A stretch of DNA of 64,000 nucleotides from Sipunculus nudus (taxonomy: Eukaryota; Annelida; Sipuncula; Golfingiida; Sipunculidae): contig CM049321.1 of assembly GCA_026874595.1 (NCBI GenBank), positions 17,764,979 through 17,828,978 on the forward strand, read 5' to 3'. This document shows positions 60,861-64,000 of this stretch, piece by piece (positions within the stretch are counted from its first letter, which is position 1; each line of letters opens with the position of its first letter). The notes below the pieces were generated by a model, which saw nothing but the letters and a program-made list of their open reading frames with translations, was not told the DNA's origin and searched no databases. The position numbers were made by a program, and so were the translations under genes.

Positions 60861-62340
60861 ATTGATTTACTCGGATGTCACAAAGATGTCGGTTCCGCCC
60901 GGAGTTCAGTTCAGGTCCTTTCCTCCCCGAAGTCGAGAGAATACGTGATTTATAATATCATAACAAGCCCGTGTATCAGAGGACAAAGTACCTTTCCTGT
61001 CGGCGCAGATTAGTGAGTTAGTCAAGTGACACATGCCAGTATTGATGCATACAAGGGACGCGCTGTGGTGTCGGTACAAAGGGTGCAGAAGACGGCATGT
61101 GGAGAATGTGTCCTCCTGACCTAATAATAAACCCACTAATAAAATGACCGATCCGGCTACTGACAGTGCGTATTTATACTTAGGAATTAGATGACTAAGG
61201 GACATATTCACATACCAAGTATATTACATATAAATGAAATATAGCGTATTCTCCCTTAATAACAATTTAAAAAGTCCACATTTGTTCAAAAACTGTTTCC
61301 TTACTTCTGTACATAAGTGGAAAAAGATTGTACAGGACTGGAGCGATCATTGGCGCAAAACATTTTCTTTGAGCGCAAGCCACTTGGTGGCTGTAGCGCG
61401 AATTCACATATCAAAATTTATCAAGCTTCCTAAATATTAATCTTTAACAGTCTGATATAGTTGTATTTATATTTGTATTCCGATATTCCGGCAATATTAA
61501 AGATTTATAAATTTCTGGTACGGACAGCTCTCAATCACGGGCACTTGCGGCGTTCCCTTTATAGTGGCTTTGGATGTCTGTTATTTCTCTGTTGTGGACA
61601 TGTACCTCTTTATTACGGAGAGTCTAACCAGTGTCCGTAATTTGGAGGTTTTCTACTGTATACTTACCAAAAAGTGGTCGCGTTTAATGTTTACTTATTG
61701 CGTTTTGCCGACCGGTGTCCAGGATCATCAATGCGACACATTTAACGTTATTTGACCAAAGTACAATCAACAGTTTTGATACTGAAAAAAAACGTGTAAA
61801 TCCTTAATCTACTTCTTCGACCTCATCAGGTATAGAAAATAAAGTCTGGCAAAATCGTAAAACCAGGCCAAAGCGTCGAATCATTTAGTTACAATCACAC
61901 GTACACTGAATGTAAAACAATGCAATCAGTAAGGTACGAGTGACGTGTGTATTGGCAGAGATAGAAGTCAAGATGTATACAATAAGTGAAGTGACAGACA
62001 CAATGAAATTTATCGTGTGTTTATGTTATCCTGATATCATTATCAGTAAGTGACTCCACTCGTATCAGATAATTAAGATAAACCTACCTAGCTGCCACAG
62101 AGCGAAGGTATGATTAAACATGTTTTTCTGCATATTGCTGTGTTGCCATTTTCACACCAGGGGCGGATACAGGTCAGATACTCTGTCACTGGTAAACAAG
62201 TGTTCCCGGAGTGCTGGTAGGCGTAATGAATCACTCTCACACGTAAACGTGACGGAAAGGAAACGACTTGACACGTAAAATCTAGCGCTGCTATATACGT
62301 TTTTTAAGTGTAATTGTTCTGTTTCCACATTTTAGGTCGA
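60861..62340. other. Upstream flank of GDPD 2 and intergenic DNA
   Basis: No recognisable gene. Short ORFs at 60906-61211 (minus), 61234-61440 and 61564-61755 have no family features. Confidence 0.4.
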
Positions 62341-62357
62341 AAAGGTGTGTGTGTGTG

Positions 62358-62373
62358 TGGGGGGGGGGGGGGG
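62358..62373. repeat. GT run and G homopolymer
   Basis: A short GT run passes into about 16 consecutive G. A similar G run lies at 62829-62844. Confidence 0.9.
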
Positions 62374-62589
62374 CACGCATCCCTGCGCCCCCTCTGAAAC
62401 CCTTCCTTATATCAATAAATTAAATGTGGAACTATTTTTTTTTAATTTAACAAAAAGAGAATTTACTTTATCGTGTGTATCGCTTCGGGAGTTCTTCGCA
62501 AACACGTAATATGTCACTGAATACCACGAAATATCTAGGAAATAATTACGGCAAGTTTGGACGTGAACCGTGGTATACCACAAATTAGA

Positions 62590-62790
62590 GCAAGAAAAAA
62601 AAAGCTATGGTTCTCAGACATTTTTTTCATAAATCAGTGCGGGCGGTCGATATTTATTTTTTTCCCTTTTTGTATGTTTCGATAATGTTATGTGATCAGG
62701 GAAAAGCATGAAAATAAATGATTTTTTTTTCCTAAACAGGTAAAAGCACTACATAACAAAGGAAATCTGATCCAAATTGCATTATAATAT
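62590..62790. repeat. Dispersed repeat R, copy 2 (inverted)
   Basis: The inverse complement of 50390-50640; see that entry. A G run follows about 40 bases further on. Confidence 0.65.
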
Positions 62791-62849
62791 CTTCTTGCAA
62801 GATGAAAATCAAAATATTTTTTTATGCCCGGGGGGGGGGGGGGGGCGTG

Positions 62850-64000
62850 CCTGAGCACAATACATTTTATTAATTTTTGTTAAACTGTTCGGTTAAGTGC
62901 GCAAACTCTAACTCTTGACTGCATTGTAAACTGGAAAGCAGTCTAAGATCGCAGCTATACCTCCGCCAAAAGTCTGGAAGACCGGGCCGCAGAACATATG
63001 GCGTAATCTTGCGCACAGGGGCGTTCAGACCAGCAAATAAAACTTACCAACGCACAGACCAAGTGGAGAGTGGCACCTAAAACTTATATCTATCTATCTA
63101 CTAATAGAAGTGCCGCAGTATGTATCTGCAAACCAGATTGTTTTAACAGATTCTGATCCGGAGTAATCAACGCTTATTAGTATTGAATAAATAATATATT
63201 CAGTGCAAGCTTGCATAATTCTTAATTCCCACAATATTGCGGATGAGGGCGCAGTCGTTCCAAAATCGTTCACCTGACTTCTACTCGGAAGATACGGACC
63301 TTTTCGTCACCATTCTCTCTCCACAGATAAATCCCCATATTTAAGACTGTCCTCGGCAGTACTTTCCTGTTGCATTTAAGGATCTTTATCAAACCTTGAC
63401 CTTACAAAAATATCGAAACCGCTCACGTGGCTGCCATTCTGGGGACAGATTCAAACCCGGATGTCACAAGTCGCATGTCGAAATAAAAGGCATGGTATGC
63501 CGCGGGTTTATGATCCTAATGTATGATCTTCCGATCTTATCGATTACCGCCTCTGTGCTTGAATAATAGGTTCTACCAACGCGTGCATTGCAACTGACGA
63601 AGAAAAACAAGGGACTCATGGGTCACGGCGCTCAGCTGAGATTTGAAATTTTTGCAAATGCAAAATATGCAAAATATTCTAAAGTAATGTTTTTCATTTA
63701 TATAAGCATGTGAGAAGCTAAGAGGAAAGGGGCCCTCCTACTTGGTTATAGTTAAGTTCTAAATATATGATTGCAAACTAATACACTGACAAGACTGTCA
63801 TGAAGAAAAACAGTAAAAGTTTTGAGATACTGTGATGCATATGAAAAATTTACAGATGGACAGGCAAGTCAATATTTGAAAACTGGGGACTGAAAACTTC
63901 ATATGATACTTAACTTCTTAAATATGTCATCCATCTAACAATTTATTCTACCCACAAAACACATTAAATATATACACTTATTTACTCACTATATATAAGC
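62850..64000. other. Intergenic DNA, no gene recognised
   Basis: No ORF of note. GC is slightly higher near 63230-63650 than around it, without a recognisable coding signal. Confidence 0.4.

Noticed and set aside
60606-61013. 135-codon plus-strand ORF
   Set aside because: Its first half is antisense to the N-terminus of GDPD 2; the rest has no family features.

Overview
This 64 kb window is AT-rich metazoan nuclear DNA. Genes are sparse. Where introns occur they are GT-AG, and the rest is dense with microsatellites, palindromes and decayed non-LTR retrotransposons. The mix of a glycine N-acyltransferase-like (GLYAT-like) family, C-type lectins, paired secreted glycerophosphodiester phosphodiesterases, RTE-type LINEs and a pogo-like DNA element fits a lophotrochozoan, most likely a bivalve mollusc. 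That taxon is an inference; no marker gene here proves it.

Layout. 0.7-2.4 kb: two decayed GLYAT-like copies on the minus strand. 5.4-6.7 kb: tandem repeats, microsatellites and a tight palindrome. 7.8-9.9 kb: a four-exon C-type lectin gene on the plus strand. 11.6-16.7 kb: a decayed LINE on the plus strand, split inside its reverse transcriptase by a 1.4 kb pogo-like element with TA target duplications. 17.1-20.9 kb: a second decayed LINE on the minus strand. About 21.96-35.87 kb and 35.88-47.99 kb: two diverged copies of one tandem segmental duplication. Each unit holds, in order, a repeated spacer, an unidentified ORF, a GLYAT C-terminal fragment, a lectin gene or its relic, an RTE LINE fragment, GLYAT-like genes and a Ty3/gypsy integrase fragment. 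The first unit keeps two intact GLYAT-like genes and a ruined lectin. The second keeps an intact lectin and a ruined GLYAT. 49.1-50.0 kb: another GLYAT-like gene, plus strand, broken by one short out-of-frame deletion. 54.4-60.9 kb: two intact, apparently single-exon secreted GDPD-family genes on the minus strand, separated by a minisatellite, a MITE-like element and simple repeats. 61-64 kb: no recognisable gene.

How it fits together. The window is a birth-and-death gene neighbourhood. GLYAT-like enzymes are expected to join an acyl group from acyl-CoA to an amino acid (conjugation or detoxification). Lectins are expected to bind surface ligands, and GDPDs to hydrolyse glycerophosphodiesters outside the cell. 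Nothing in the sequence shows a shared pathway; the common theme is local duplication, deletion and transposon insertion. All protein assignments come from reading motifs by eye, without database searches.
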